Of a stretch of DNA of 64,000 nucleotides, positions 45,141 to 57,947 are shown piece by piece (the stretch's first letter is position 1; the number at the start of each line of letters is the position of its first letter). The notes under the pieces are model-generated. The model did not search any database and was not told where the DNA came from. It worked only from the letters and a program-made list of their open reading frames with translations. The DNA comes from Ochotona curzoniae (taxonomy: Eukaryota > Chordata > Mammalia > Lagomorpha > Ochotonidae). The stretch spans positions 8,479,001 to 8,543,000 of the forward strand of contig NW_024466307.1 in assembly GCF_017591425.1 (NCBI RefSeq). Direction: 5' to 3'. Both the position numbers and the translations under genes were made by a program.

Positions 45141-47399
45141 CATTCTGGGATTCTAAAACGCAATGGCGTGTCTACAGGCAATGCTGCTGGACCACACACT
45201 TCTCACAGAAATTTAGAAGATAGGATTTTGGATGCTTGCGATATAAAGAAACACAAAATGCTTCAAAGAATGAATCTATTTTCCTGATTGGATATAACAC
45301 ACAGTGTATGTACAACAAGTAGCATTCCATATAGATAGATGATAGATATTCATATATATAGTATGCCTATTAAATTTTGTAATGAATACAGATATAAAGG
45401 AGAAGAGACAAAAATATAAAGAAATCATACAAAAATGATAAATGATAGTAAAAGTCAATCCATCTATAGATGTTTCAAGTCTCCAGGATATTGCTTTCTG
45501 GTAATGTGTGTATTCAGTCATTTCTGTTTGGTATAATGAGTTGGTTTGTTACACTTATGAAGATAGGAATCAAAGATATTCTTTTTAATTTCCAAGAATT
45601 TTTGAATAGTTAACTACTAGTTCATCTTCCAATGATAATTGGAAGATGTCTGTCAAAATAAATAATATATTAATTAAAGAAAAACTAATTTTTCCAATTA
45701 ATAGCAATGATGTATATTTAATTTAATATTATGCAGTAGATTTAAATATATAATTCACAACTCAAAAGATTAAAAGACATGAAATCTAATATAATCGCTC
45801 TTAATGAAAAGCCCCAAGAAAGTTAAATCACAAAATGGCAGCACTGAACTTTTAATTGAGGAGATACTTAGAAGCGAAATGCCCAGGCAAATATACAAGA
45901 AAAATATAATTAACACAGCATTTCCTGGAAGTTGTAATCAGTGGCCACTGAAAGAATTTGATTTCACAAACTGAAACAAAAGTATAACACATTCCGAGTA
46001 ATTGCTGCCTAAGTGAGGCATGAGTATAATATTATTTATTACAGAAGTAATTTCCATATAGAATTACTCCTTGCTAAAATCAGTCATCAGAGGTTTTGCA
46101 GTTGCTGTTGTCTTCATTTGTTCATTTTCTTTTGTTTTGCATCAAGCCCAAAACATAGAATCATGTAAAATTAAAAACATCTGGATACACATTGTTGCTT
46201 CTTGTAGAAACTTAAATTAATATTTTTTTCTGGTTTAGTCAAACAATATAATACACAACGTTTTTTCCAATTTCCTCTTTCATTATCATTGAATCCAATA
46301 TTTATAATTTGTGGGCAAATTAAAATCCTATTATAAAGCATAGAACATGTATTTTCTGTAGGATTATCCTAAATGCATCAAAGGAGTTTATTTAGAATTT
46401 AAAATTTAGGAATTAAAATCAACTGCTTGGATTGCCCATAGAAATCAGATACAAAACAGTGATTAAATTTATTCTATCTCTGTTGTTTTCAGATTGCTCA
46501 TTGTTTTGCAAAAACTTAGCACTGAATATATTCGTGAAATTAAAGAGCTCTAGTAGTGTCATACACTTGGTATTACAGAGCTGCTTATCCAATATCTAAA
46601 AATGTTTAAATTGAAATTAAGTGTTTTAGTTGGTTCTTTTTCACAAACAGGGTAACTATAATTCAGTGTCTCAGGAAAACAATTTGAAGAGCAAGAACTG
46701 CATCACATATACATTATCAAACATTTTAATATAGTATCTTCTATTGTAAAGCCCTAATATAATTAATTATGCATACATAATATACTGTACACACACTACA
46801 TACATGCTTCAAATATTATCATAGTACTGTGCATAGCATTGATTTAAAAGGAGTATATAATATAAAAACCTGCCAAGACAGGTTGATGTTTTGTAGATTT
46901 ACATTTCAGGCACAAATAATGAAGATTTCATTTTTACCAGAACTGTGGAGTCATACAATAATCAAGAAACTAAACAACTAACCCGGATATAGTGAACTCT
47001 GTCAAGGATCCTCAGGGACACTTGCAAATGTGAGTGTTGCATGTATCAACCTCGTGTGAGTGGGAGCACACACCTAGGGGGCTGTGGTACATGTTGGTGC
47101 AGGCACACTGGGGAAAGCCTATCATGGGATTTGTGTTCTAGACGAGTATTAGTGGGGAGAATTTAAGAGAACAAAGGTTCATTTCAGATTAATTGTTGTC
47201 CCAAAGCATGGCCATTTCCATGAGTGGGTATCTCAATAAGCCATACCGAAAATGTAGACTTGGGTCATGTTAAAATTATACCTAGGCTTAAAAAAAATGA
47301 TCATTATGTTTGTTCCTGTGTGGGTTGTTTGAGGACCGTGTTGGTAGGAGCAGCCTGTGGGAGCCTCAGGTCTAATAGGAAAGTCATATGAACTGAGCT
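45141..47399. other. AT-rich non-coding stretch, no repeats called
   Basis: Contains a perfect 11-bp inverted repeat at 45623-45648 and TA-rich patches near 45340-45365 and 45715-45755. An 81-codon minus frame at 45276-45521 is hydrophobic but unsupported. 47.0-47.4 kb is less AT-rich and unassigned. Confidence 0.4.
45623..45648. repeat. Perfect 11-bp inverted repeat with 4-base loop
   Basis: CATCTTCCAAT, loop GATA, then ATTGGAAGATG. The arms are exact complements. Confidence 0.93.
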
Positions 47400-47760
47400 C
47401 AAATGGCTCCATTCGTGATTACACTGAGGCGTTGTTTGCATCGCAGACCAGATCGCGAGCTCTCACGTTCAGAAAATAAACAGGAAGAGATGGTAAATAC
47501 CCGTGCTAATTTACATGACATGGCCCAAGAAGAACCTTTGTGAAGACAGCATTAAACTAGAAAAAATAAAGCTGCCTCCCTCTAGCCTCCTGGTCCGTGA
47601 GAAGACACATCTGCTGCTTCTGTTGGTGAACGCGTGGCAATTTGCTACAGGAGACTTACCCAGCTAATTTTCAGAGTAACCTGCACAGCATTTAACCTGC
47701 ACTGAATTAATATTTACCTTTGTTGTGACAAAAGAGGATATTATAGTAAATTACAGAAGA
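47400..47760. promoter_or_regulatory. Weak candidate conserved non-coding element
   Basis: Repeat-free and less AT-rich than its flanks, with words such as 'gtttgcatcgcagaccagatcgcgagctc', 'cgtgctaatttacatgacatgg' and 'acccagctaattttcagagtaacc'. It contains several CpGs, which are rare in this window. Alignment is needed. Confidence 0.25.
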
Positions 47761-49249
47761 AATCACCTCTCTTAGCTTCACCTCTCTCAGCTTCATCCCA
47801 TTGGAAAGAAGACACGGTATCCATCACTAAAGCCAGCACATTTGTCATAGAGACCACTGAAATGATCCCTTCCAAAATGGAACTCCGTATTTGTATCATA
47901 TCTTTCTTCCAAGGAGCTCATAACACTTCAAAGACATGCTCATATCAAGTTCCACAGCACCCTGTGAAGGCAAGTGGGTGGAAAACATTATCATTCTTAT
48001 TTGACATTTCTGTACACCTACTCTCCCGATTATAAGATCACTGTAACAGATTTTTTTTTTTCAGGGAAAAGAAAATAAAATTCCCAGGAAACAAGTTACT
48101 GCCTAGAAAAAAAAGTATGATTTTGATATATAAAGAGTTTTTCTATGTTTAATATTCAAAATGACCCTTGATCTTTTTAATTTACATAATATTTCTCCCT
48201 TCTTTTTACTTCCCCTTGAGAAACAGGCAGGAAATGTTCTTTTTAATTACAACTATTTTATAAAGTAGCACAAACTGATAATAATGGAAATGATTTGGCC
48301 TCATATTAAAAGGCTGTGCACACAAATATAACTCATATGAGTGAAACTGACACTTTATAATCTGATTGTTGTTACAGTGCTTGCCTACTCTCTTGCAGAA
48401 CAGCAACTTTATCTTCTGTTTGCTAATTCCTTCGCTTGGTAAAAGACTAAAAAAAAAAAAAAAGAAGAAAGCATGTGATTCAAAATTTAAAAAGTGTAAA
48501 GGATGTGGTTGGGAGATGAGGTGGGAAGGAAGAGAAGCTGCTTAAGCAGCATTGTGTTCTTAGATTTGTAAACATGAAATTCATGAAACTTGTTCACTTT
48601 ATACAAATTTTCTTAACGTTTCATAAAAAAAAGTAACACCAAAGTGATGACTGTATCTTCAAAAGGCAGCACTTGTTGCACACCGAAGGCCTTTGTTGAA
48701 GCATTGTAAAAACACAAATGATGAAAATACCAACTAGTCTCACGCCTTTGACGTGTCCACATGCCTGATGATTTGTAATGAGAAATAAGCATTTGCCCGC
48801 AAATTCAGTTTTAAACAGAAATGCAGTTTCACACTTTCTACTAGTGACATTGAGAAAATTCACTCCTCTTTAACTTTTGCAGACCTTTTTGTTTGCAACG
48901 GTAAAAGCTAACATCTCTGATGGGGATCGTTCCTTGCTTAGCTTTGTTTAGTCCTTCCCGTGCTTTAAATTCACGGCAACCCACACGTTAGTTTATGTCT
49001 TCCATCCATGTTGATTACAAGCTGTAAGATGTAGAGTTCAAATATTTGAATACAATTAATTAAAATTCCTCCTTTCATGAGCTATGCCTATCATGAGTAA
49101 ATCAACAGAAGTATAGAAAGGAGTTCAATTTTGGTGACTGGGCAGAAAGTTGTTTTGTAAAAATAGAGATGGAGTAAAGACTCTGAGAAGTAAATTTGAA
49201 AAAAAAAAAAAAAAGATAATAATCAGAGAGAGGAAGAGCCTGGAAGCTC
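47761..49249. other. Non-coding sequence
   Basis: Poly-A/T runs at 48050-48061, 48449-48463 and 49199-49214. No repeat family recognised. The 66- and 80-codon minus frames at 48206-48863 have no domain. Confidence 0.4.
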
Positions 49250-49745
49250 AAGGATTAATAGTGTTGTGACAGGATGGGTTATCATGGCTTTTCGAGAACT
49301 AGCAGGGATTAGTGCAAAATCAAAGTGCAAGGCCCTTTGCTAAAAACCTTAATAACTGTTTCCACTTAGAAATAACTACGCCAAGTCCTAGTCTGTCTAA
49401 GCAGGTCATGTCTTGAAAAATGCCTGAGCTGTGTGACTATGGGGGATTGGATGGATAAGAGTAGTGTAGGCATGGGGAACGGGCACTTCATGGGAGGTCT
49501 GCCGACACTGCTAACAAATGACATGGAACAGCAGGGGATCCGCAGATTGTGTGTGAGGTCCAGGAAGCAAAGGGAGCTGGCGCAGCCTCAAGGTTGTGCT
49601 CCTTGCAACAGCAGCGTCTGTGCTGATGGCCTTGGCATTCCTCTTTTGCTCACTTGCGGACTTTTGTGGATGCATAATAAACTCCAACTCTCCCTTAACT
49701 CCATTCTGACGGTGAGCTTTCAGGGAGCTAAGGACTGAGTCTGGC
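49250..49745 (+). mobile_element. Possible LTR-like element
   Basis: A less AT-rich island whose end 'tggatgcataataaactccaactctcccttaactccattctgacgg' has the layout of an LTR R/U5 region: an AATAAA polyadenylation word followed by a pyrimidine-rich stretch. The 101-codon plus-strand frame at 49433-49738 crosses it and has no recognisable domain. Element ends and a target-site duplication were not established, so this is a tentative reading. Confidence 0.22.
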
Positions 49746-51399
49746 TCATGTGCCCCAGCTCATAATTCAGGAGAGATGTGCTGTTGCTTTTAGAAAGCCT
49801 GATAGAAATAAATATGAAAGAGAGAATGAGTCCCATCCCCTGGTTCATTTTCCAAATTCTTGCAAAGGTAGGCATGGTGTAAGCCACAGAAATGGCAGTC
49901 CAGTCTTAAACTCCCCAAAACTAGAGCCATTACCTGTCAATTCCCAGTGACTGAGTCAGCAAGAGGCTGAAATATGAGGGAAAACTGGATCCTAAAGTCA
50001 GATACACTAATATGAAATTCTGTATCAGGGCTGGCATCTGAACTTCAACATCTAATGGCTATTCCATATGGAAGGTTTTCAATCATTTATTATATTACCC
50101 AATGAACAATGTTATTAGTAAGAGACATTATGGAAATTTGGGGAAGAAAATATAACAAAAATTGGAAAATTTCAAATTATGACTTTTGGTTTGGGAAACA
50201 GTTTATCATGAAATAAAGCAATCTCTCATTTGATTTTTTTTTGTCAACATCATACAAGTTAGAGAATCTATTTGACATCATAAGGATGGAGAGCATCAAA
50301 CATGAGGCTGACTGTTAGTATTAAAAGCATTAGGACCTATCAGATTCCCCATTTAATTACCCTCTTCCAAGAATGCGGTGGTTGGTAATTAACAGAAAAT
50401 TATAAAAATATTGTATGAACACAGTCAGAGCTATACATATATATAATAGTACAACATCAACTCAATGTAATATTTTTATGGAGTTCAACTAGGTAGAGAA
50501 AGCAAATAACTTAGATCATCTACTAAGAGTTACATAGTGAGTCTGAAGACGATCCAAAAATATTTCTCATAAATGGTACAAATAATTTAGATTATTCAGG
50601 ATTGATTATCTCAATTGTGTTCTTCTTAACCAAAAATGTTACTGACAAAAAGTCATTTATTAACCTCTGAGGAGTTAGTCCCTGCATTGCTTTCAATACA
50701 AAATATACAAAAAAGTTAAATTCGGCTTAAATTATTTGTGAACCTTTGACGACAAAATTATGAGAAGAAAATGATGAAAACATTTGAAAGCCAAACTAAC
50801 TTTGATGAAAGTGAGGTAAAATAAATAGATAGTGTAAGTAATCTCAGTCTCATTTGCCTAAGAGATTAAAGAAATATTCATTAGGATAAAAAAAGAAAAA
50901 CTTCATGATTCTTTGATAGTTTGCATAGTTAACATTAGTTTGTTTTTCAAAAATAAAACTCTATATCCTGCACGGATTCCTAAAAGCCAAGCTCCCACCC
51001 TGTTCTCCGGGCGTGGACACCAAAGATTCTCAGACATGTACCTCTTAATCACTTGAGAAAAAAAAAACAAAAAACAAAAAACACCTTCCTTGCTCAAAAT
51101 GTTCAGTTGCCATGGATACGTAGACATAGAGGACACTCATCTTCCTTCGGTGTGATTGTGTCCATACTCTGATGACAAAGCTTGTCTTTAAATCTTCCCT
51201 TCCAATCCATATTGCCAGTTGAAGGGTCGGGTTTATTGTGTGTCTTAAATGTCAAATGAGAACTTGCAACAGAATCGTGTCCTCTTTGCTTCCCTCTAAC
51301 TCCTAAGGTCTCTTTTCCTGGGACAAGATCCAGAAGAGTTTCACAGTAGAAATAGTTTTGTGAATTGTAAGCACCTATTAACAATGGAAAATATCCAGA
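49746..51399. other. AT-rich non-coding sequence
   Basis: No repeat called. The open frames at 49750-49950 and 50903-51384 lack domains. An A-rich run lies at 51058-51083. Confidence 0.4.
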
Positions 51400-51620
51400 G
51401 TAAACCCCTCCAAATTATGTCTCCTTCCAGTAATATCCACACCCCCCTCACCAGCAAGGGTCAGTCCGGGCGCTAATCACAAACCCTTATTGCTTCCTCA
51501 ATGCTGTCAGAAAATGCTGACGGAAATTAGGCGGTTTGTCATGCAACAGTTATGAGTGATTCTGGTATTTATGACTCATAGGCCCCGGGTTTCCAGTATG
51601 TTACTCAGCAATGACATACT
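51400..51620. promoter_or_regulatory. Weak candidate conserved non-coding element
   Basis: Contains 'ggtcagtccgggcgctaatcacaaaccc', 'aaatgctgacggaaattaggcgg' and 'tatttatgactcataggcc' (an AP-1-like TGACTCA at about 51567-51573). Higher GC and CpG content than the flanks, and no repeat. Confidence 0.27.
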
Positions 51621-54600
51621 CCTTTCTCATTTTATGTCTCTGATACTTGCTGGTGTTGTTGTCACTGAACTTCTGCAAAGGAAATTGATGCATTGAACCT
51701 GTAAAGACTGACAATCATCTGGTGGTTTCCCATTACCCACCACCTCCTCTGGAGCTTCCTACTTTTGAAAACACATTGCAGGCTTCCCCCCATCAACTTC
51801 ATTCACCTAGACCCCAGTAGGTCTTCCTCAGGTTAGTCCATTGCTTGGGAATATTAAGAGCATCAACTTTTGATAGATATTGCCTTTTTTTTTTTTTGGA
51901 AATGCAGATCTCCAGGTTTAGCAAGTGCAGATTGGATTTGAAAGAGCATATTCAGATGTGATGCTGCTGCCAGGAGACATAGCTCCTTCACCAATTTAGA
52001 AGCAGTGAAATGTGTGACAGGAAAGACTACATGTTGGCAGTAGGGCTTGATACATGTTCAAGAGCAAAATGGAAACTAACCTCCCATGATTTGCTGCTAT
52101 AGATCACCAAAAACTTCTTCCCAGAAGTGAAAGGTAACATGTCTGACTTCTCCCTCATTCTCTCACAGGGCAGCGAGACACAGAAATCAAAATCAGATAT
52201 GGCAAAGTTTTCACAATTCATTGCTGTAGCACATGCCCGAAATATCTCTCACTAGAAAACTATATTAATTATTTTTCCTACCTTTTATCATATAAATTTA
52301 GAATTCATGAAAGGAACCAGACAGATAGTTTTGGAAAGTGAATCCTTGTGATTAAAAGACAAGGAATAGAAGTTCCTCTGAAGAACTTTCTCCTCCAATT
52401 TCCCCACAGTGCAGAAATGATTGGAAATCACGAATGCTGAGCAATTGTTAGTGCCAACAATCACCTTCAGTTTCTAGAAAGTGCTGTATTGGCGGGGATT
52501 GTTGGACCTTTAAAGATAAAATTATGTTGACTCATTAAACAGCATTCCATATATCAAGCAAATTCAAAGCTTCATAAAAATTAAAATAGCATATTACAAC
52601 TCTAGCATGTTAAATGTATTTCTTGTTCTGAAATCTCCATTCATCTTTTTAGAGGAAACATTTTTTAAGAAGTTAAGTTACAAATAGCACATCTGACCAC
52701 CAGAAATACACTATTTACTGTGTTTTTATTTCTTAGGCAACAAATGCTAACTGAGCATTTATTTTGTGTGACCCCTGGTGTAATATGATGTTCAGTGGGG
52801 AAATAAAATATACCACTCATTCTCTGAGGATATTGACCTTATAATAATAAAAAGACACATAAAGCAGTATCAGGGAAATGTAAACAATTGAAATATGATT
52901 AGAGAGAGAGCAAACTCGGACTTGGGAGTCAGAGAGTGGCTACGTGGAACTACCAACACGGCTCATAGGATTTTTCATGCAGAGAGTGTAGAGTTTGTAA
53001 ATGTTGAAATTCACCCATTCAAAGCTTACCTTTGTTCACGAGGCACTGGTGCTGAGAAGTTATTGCTGCGGTATCTGAACAAATTTATAAATGAGTAAGC
53101 ACACACATGAATATATCCTAAACAAGTTGCAATAAGAAAGTGTATGAAAGGAAAAGAATATACTACCACCCATGCAGGATGAATTAAGAATATGTGCAAG
53201 ACAGCTGAGATCTTGCTGTCCCACCTGGAGAGCTAAGGATTCGATGCCAGCGTCCTTCCCTTTATACCACATTAGCTTTGAGGCAGATTTGAACCTGGAA
53301 AACTCAAGACCAGGCTTAGATTAATGTCCTAGCTTATTGAGCTTAGAATAAAATAGATCTTCTGCTATTATACATCCTATTAGTTTATCTCATTCGATGG
53401 AAATTCTGTTGATTTTCCTGTCTAATTGTTAAGATTACCTCAATCTAATGTTTCGTTCCAGGTATTGATAATATGCTTATTTTTATTTGGTATTGTGTTT
53501 GCTACCGGGTTTAGAAAACTGAAAGATTTTACATGGTTACTTCCATTCCTGGTTTATAGTAAGGTTCAAACCTTATTTCTCATGGAGTAGGTTTTAACTC
53601 AGGCCTAAAATGAAATGAATTATACACTTGATTTTGCAAAGTGAATTGTTTTTCTAAAATGATAGAACCTTCGTTAGTACTGATCTGAGATGCACTGAGA
53701 TAATTTTTCACATTTAATGGAGCTATTCTGCATTCTAACATGATGTGATTTAAATTCTGAGAATTTCAGAAAATGGTCTTTGATTAAACTAATTTTCATG
53801 ATATTAAGTGTAGAAAAGTAGGCTTCCTTTCAGTCTACTTTCACCAGCATCACCTCAGAACTCTAAACTCTTTAACATTTTGCTTATTTCAAAAATGTCT
53901 TCCTCTGCAACAAAAGGGACCAATACAACTTCTTCATCACTGCAAGATGTTAGAGTTTTTCCCCAACACTTACAAAGAGTGACTCATAACGAGTGTTTCC
54001 CAGAACCTGACTTAAGAGTTCAGACTGTTTCTTTGCATTGCCGTTTATTTACAAACCATATAGATCTCCCAAACAGCCGACTATACCTTTGAATTGCAAT
54101 AATCTTACCCAGTGTACCAATCAATTATGTCTACATGATGTTAAATTTCCTGTGATAGAGAACATAACTCCCAATGATAAGTTTCTATCAGTCTCTCTTG
54201 CTGTCTTATAGAACCCGTAAGGAATTCAAAATGTATTTCCTTGACCTAACTTCAAATAACATGAGCGTATTTGAAATAACACCCATGTGCTATGAGACTG
54301 AAGCCCTAGCTGGATGTGATGGGAGCAGGAACAATAGGAAGGTACAAGGATTGTGAAAGACAATTTAGTGCTTCCTCCTAGCCTGCGTTTCATCTTACCC
54401 TTTGCTGTCTATGGACTATTCATCAGCATTACCATGCACTGAAATCCCCTTTGAAATTTTAATCAATTTAACATTGGTGTATCTATAGATTAGATGAAAT
54501 AACTTTTGCTGTCGCTTTCCAGCACCTCTGTCATATGAATGGCTCACAGCCCTCATATTTCTCAATATGAATTTCCAGGTATCCTTCTACTTCAATCTTG

Positions 54601-54639
54601 TTTTCAAAGGACAAGGTGGAAGATGACAATGGTAATGAA
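51621..54639. other. AT-rich non-coding sequence with a possible L2-like remnant
   Basis: A T14 run lies at about 51885-51898. The stretch at about 52735-52850 ('caacaaatgctaactgagcatttattttgtgtgacccctgg') is reminiscent of the 3' end of L2-type LINEs, at low confidence. The open frames of 60-70 codons show no domains. Confidence 0.35.
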
Positions 54640-54810
54640 GATTAACTGAAAGACTAATTATTTAGTCACTGGTTCGGGGATGAGGCACACAGCTAAATCT
54701 TGCTGTCACGAATATTCATAACTGGTTCAGTTTAAATGCCAGATTTATGAGAGCAAGTGATCCATCTCTATCACGCACCGGATGCTTTATTTAAGGTAGG
54801 TTCAGAAGAA
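54640..54810. promoter_or_regulatory. Weak candidate conserved non-coding element
   Basis: Complex, repeat-free sequence with 'gaatattcataactgg', 'gccagatttatgagagc' and 'atcacgcaccggatgctttattta'. Called on texture only. Confidence 0.22.
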
Positions 54811-54966
54811 TGTTAATTTTTCATGCAAAGCTACTGACTGCATATCAATCCTAAAACATCAATTTTTTTCTGTTTTCCGATGTATTACTCTCTTCTTATT
54901 CTTATTTAACCATGTTTGAATTGACTCTGAAATGATTATTATGTATTATGAATCTCTGTACTTTTC

Positions 54967-54969
<3 letters not shown>

Positions 54970-55021
<52 letters not shown>
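54970..55021 (+). repeat. (CA)25 microsatellite
   Basis: Uninterrupted CA units over about 51 bases, likely length-polymorphic. Confidence 0.96.
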
Positions 55022-55334
55022 GTTTTGAACCGCACGACAAGGCTTATTTGATTGCTGACACTTTGTGTGCCATAAACCCTACTTGATTGTATCATTAATT
55101 AGTACATTTAATTGCAGTGACAAAGAACTTTACCCTTACCAATATTCTTACACTTCATTTCAATTAAAGCATATACCTGGTAAGTGAGTATCACAGTTCA
55201 AATGGTAGCCTTTCCATTAGGAGTTACCACAATAACCTTTGTAAAAGATCTTCACTGAACATATTTTTTTAATCAAAGTTGCGTAGTTATAATTACACCC
55301 AAGTTAAGTGATTAATCTATTAGAAAGATATTTT
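55022..55334. other. AT-rich non-coding sequence
   Basis: Nothing recognised between the CA repeat and the next SINE. Confidence 0.4.
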
Positions 55335-55660
55335 GGGGGCAGCACAGTGGTTCAACAGGCTAATCCTCCACCTTCCAACTCTGGCATTCAATATGGGTAC
55401 TTACTTGTTTGTGTTCCAACTGTTCCACTTTTGATCCGTCTTCCTGCTTATGGTCGGAGAAAGCAACAGGGAATGGCTCAAGAACTTGGGTCCCTGCACC
55501 CAAGTACACGTAGACCCCAAGGAAGCCTCTGGCTCCTGGCTTTGGATTGGGGCAGCTTCAACTTTTGTGGTCATTTGGGAAGTGAATTAGTGAAGGGAAG
55601 ATCTTTGTATTTTTCCTTCTCTCAGTGAACCTGCATTTCAAATAAAGATACAATCAATAT
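55335..55660 (+). mobile_element. CSINE, older subfamily, full length
   Basis: The head 'gggggcagcacagtggttcaacaggctaatcctccacc' differs from the younger copies and looks like the rabbit-type head. The body words are 'aagaacttgggtccctgcacccaag', 'ggaagcctctggctcctggctttggattgg' and 'ggtcatttgggaagtgaattagtg', with a 3' end of 'catttcaaataaagatac'. The 106-codon plus-strand frame at 55308-55628 is the SINE. Confidence 0.82.
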
Positions 55661-56402
55661 TTTAAAAATATTTTTCTCAATTATATAATGTTTTGCAGGT
55701 TGATAAAAGCAAAAACATAAAAATATTTATGGCAATGTTTAAATTCATAGTATAAATAAAAAGTGAAAAACTCTAATACTTGAGGATATTACTTGCTTAA
55801 AAATGCCCTCTAGATTATCCGATGGCTTAAATCACTGGGCTTTCCAGACTTTCCTGAAGGAAGCAAGAAGTCCAAGCTAACCTTCCCTAGTTTTGAGGGA
55901 TTGTCATAATGGTAAAATGGAACAGCAGACTAATCATTCACACAGCTATCTTTTTCAAATAATTCATTCTTGGATAACAGAGGAAACTCTCAAATGTTTA
56001 ACTAGGGCCCACCAAACACAGCTTAGTTTAACACCATACCATATAACTTTCAGTTTTCTCTTGGCCTTGTCCTGGTAAGTCAAATTTAGCACATTTTTCT
56101 AGCTACTGCAAGTTGCTAGTTTTGTCAATCATAAGGATGAGCACCACAACACACGGTGTTAAACAGTCTTTATCTCCGCAGGACAAAGGAGCTGAATTAT
56201 CCTTGTATTAAAGTCCTCTAGAAATCTTGAAGTCTATCAAGGGGTGTTCTTTCATTTTGAAAAATGCACATTCTTGAGCAAGTTATGAGGCCCAGGAAAG
56301 ATTCATCCAAGGTAATACCTAACATAAAAATATTTAAAGAGAGACATGACTTTACCCTTGAGTAACTCTTCCCTCATCATTTACTCAAAATCTTCAAGCT
56401 TC
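55661..56402. other. AT-rich non-coding sequence
   Basis: No repeat or gene recognised. Confidence 0.4.
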
Positions 56403-56990
56403 TTTTGTTGTTGTTGTTGTTTTAGATTATTTAGTTTCACATTTTCTGATACCATAGAGTTCCATAGACTCTGAGATTTCCCTTCCCTCCACCCCCAATT
56501 TCCTATGCGTTATTACAATAGTATAGTCCTTCATAAACAATCATAAGTCCATCATTCTAACATTTCAATGTATCCTGACATTGTAGGTATGGCCAATGGC
56601 AGAGAATTCAGCATCCTATTGTCAAGACATATTTAATAGTTTCATTGGGAATCCAACTTTGATTTGAAAGTAAAGATGCATACTGCATTGTATCTTCATA
56701 TCTGGATATGCCTCTTTATGAACTCTGAACAATCCCCATGGACTACAATGTCTTGTCCACTCAATAGGTTCTTAAAATCTTGATCAAACTTGCACTCCAG
56801 GATAGCTCAATTACTTGGTCAAAATCAGTGTTGAAGATGAAATGTATATGAGCTAATTACCCATTCACGAACTAACATCAGGCACAGAGCTCTATGATTT
56901 AAAAATAAAGTTCAATGAAGTATGTGTTGTTCAAAATGTTAAATATTTTAGAGAAGAGGGTAAGGAAGAATAAAAAAAGGAAAAAATAAA
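56403..56990 (-). mobile_element. Possible minus-strand retroelement with (AAC)n tail, unassigned
   Basis: Starts on the + strand with (TTG)5 and T's, which read as an (AAC)n A-rich tail on the minus strand. It continues as a repeat-like block ('agtttcacattttctgataccatagagttccatag', 'tcataagtccatcattctaac', 'tttcattgggaatccaactttg'). I have a vague recollection of similar dispersed sequence in lagomorphs but cannot name the family. The far end is not defined. Confidence 0.3.
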
Positions 56991-57029
56991 GGGGTGTTTT
57001 GCCAACTATAAGCTTTAGGTTTGCGTATG

Positions 57030-57440
57030 AATTTTCTTTTGCTGTTGTGACAAATTGAAAGCAATGTGGTGACCTAAAACAACTTCATTTTCTTACATTT
57101 TGCAGATTAAAAAATTAGAGCTGTCTTCCACATAATTAAAATTTAGAAATTGTCTGATTGCATTCTTTATGCAGCCTTCACAGGGAAATCTCTGTCCTTG
57201 CCAAAAAAGTTTGCTGCCTCTCCCATTCAAATCACACTGACTATCCAGCCTCTGGCTTTTATTTGCAAGGACCAACTCATGACATTGGTTTCATGGAGAT
57301 AGCCGAAGATTCAGTTTTGCTGTGTAACATAGCATTCGACACTTTGGTAATGAAGACATGGACGCTTTTGAGGAGTTGCTGTTCTGACCACTGTAACAAT
57401 GAGGGGGCGGGAGGGTGGGGAACCACCGGATTTTGATCCT
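57030..57440 (+). mobile_element. Ancient placental interspersed repeat, class unassigned
   Basis: 'tttgctgttgtgacaaattgaaagc...gtggtgacctaaaacaacttcattttcttaca' followed about 280 bases later by 'gtaacatagcattcgacactttgg' matches a common old mammalian repeat remembered as 'tgctgtaacaaattaccacaaa...ttaaaacaacacaaatttattatcttaca...catgtaacataacatattcaca'. I do not recall its RepBase name with confidence. The 92-codon plus frame at 57158-57436 is within it. Confidence 0.5.
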
Positions 57441-57674
57441 CACAGTGGAGAAAATGGATTTCAAATATCTTCTTAACTTTTTTTGCCTTTGGTTGTATGT
57501 CTAGATATGTAGTCTGTAGTAGTTGAAAGTGAGATGAAGAGTAAAGAATGTGTAGGCTGAACCAAATCGCTGCTCCACCTACTGATTATTTGTTGGTAGG
57601 GGGTAAAGGTGTTTTAACTCTATTAGCCCTGGAGGTTTACAGCTGCAAAGAGGGGTGACAGCAGGTGATTATTT
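57441..57674. other. Non-coding sequence
   Basis: Nothing recognised. Confidence 0.35.
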
Positions 57675-57925
57675 GAATCAGGTGATACAGAGAAGCACCA
57701 TAATCTGTCATCTGGGTGTTGACATCCCGTCTCAAGGAGCTGTGCTTGAGTCCTGGCTGCTTTGCTTTCAGTCCAGGGTCTGGTTCCTGACATTCACTTG
57801 GAAGACCTGTTTGTGGATTCCGCATCCATTCTGGTTTCAGCCTAGCCAATTGCTTACTGCTGTGTGCATCCTTCTTTCTCTCCTTCTCTCTGTCATTCTG
57901 ACCTGTAAATAAGTGAGTAGGTAGA
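57675..57925 (+). mobile_element. Old CSINE copy
   Basis: Shows 'ttgagtcctggctgctttgctttcagtcc', 'tggttcctgacattcacttggaagacc', 'ctgtttgtggattccgc' and a pyrimidine-rich end with 'ctgacctgtaaataagtgagtaggtag'. Much more diverged than the adjoining SINE. Confidence 0.55.
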
Positions 57926-57947
57926 TGGATATAAAAATAAATGAACA

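Noticed and set aside
49433..49738. 101-codon plus-strand open frame
   Set aside because: Lies in an LTR-like island; no domain and no supporting splice sites.
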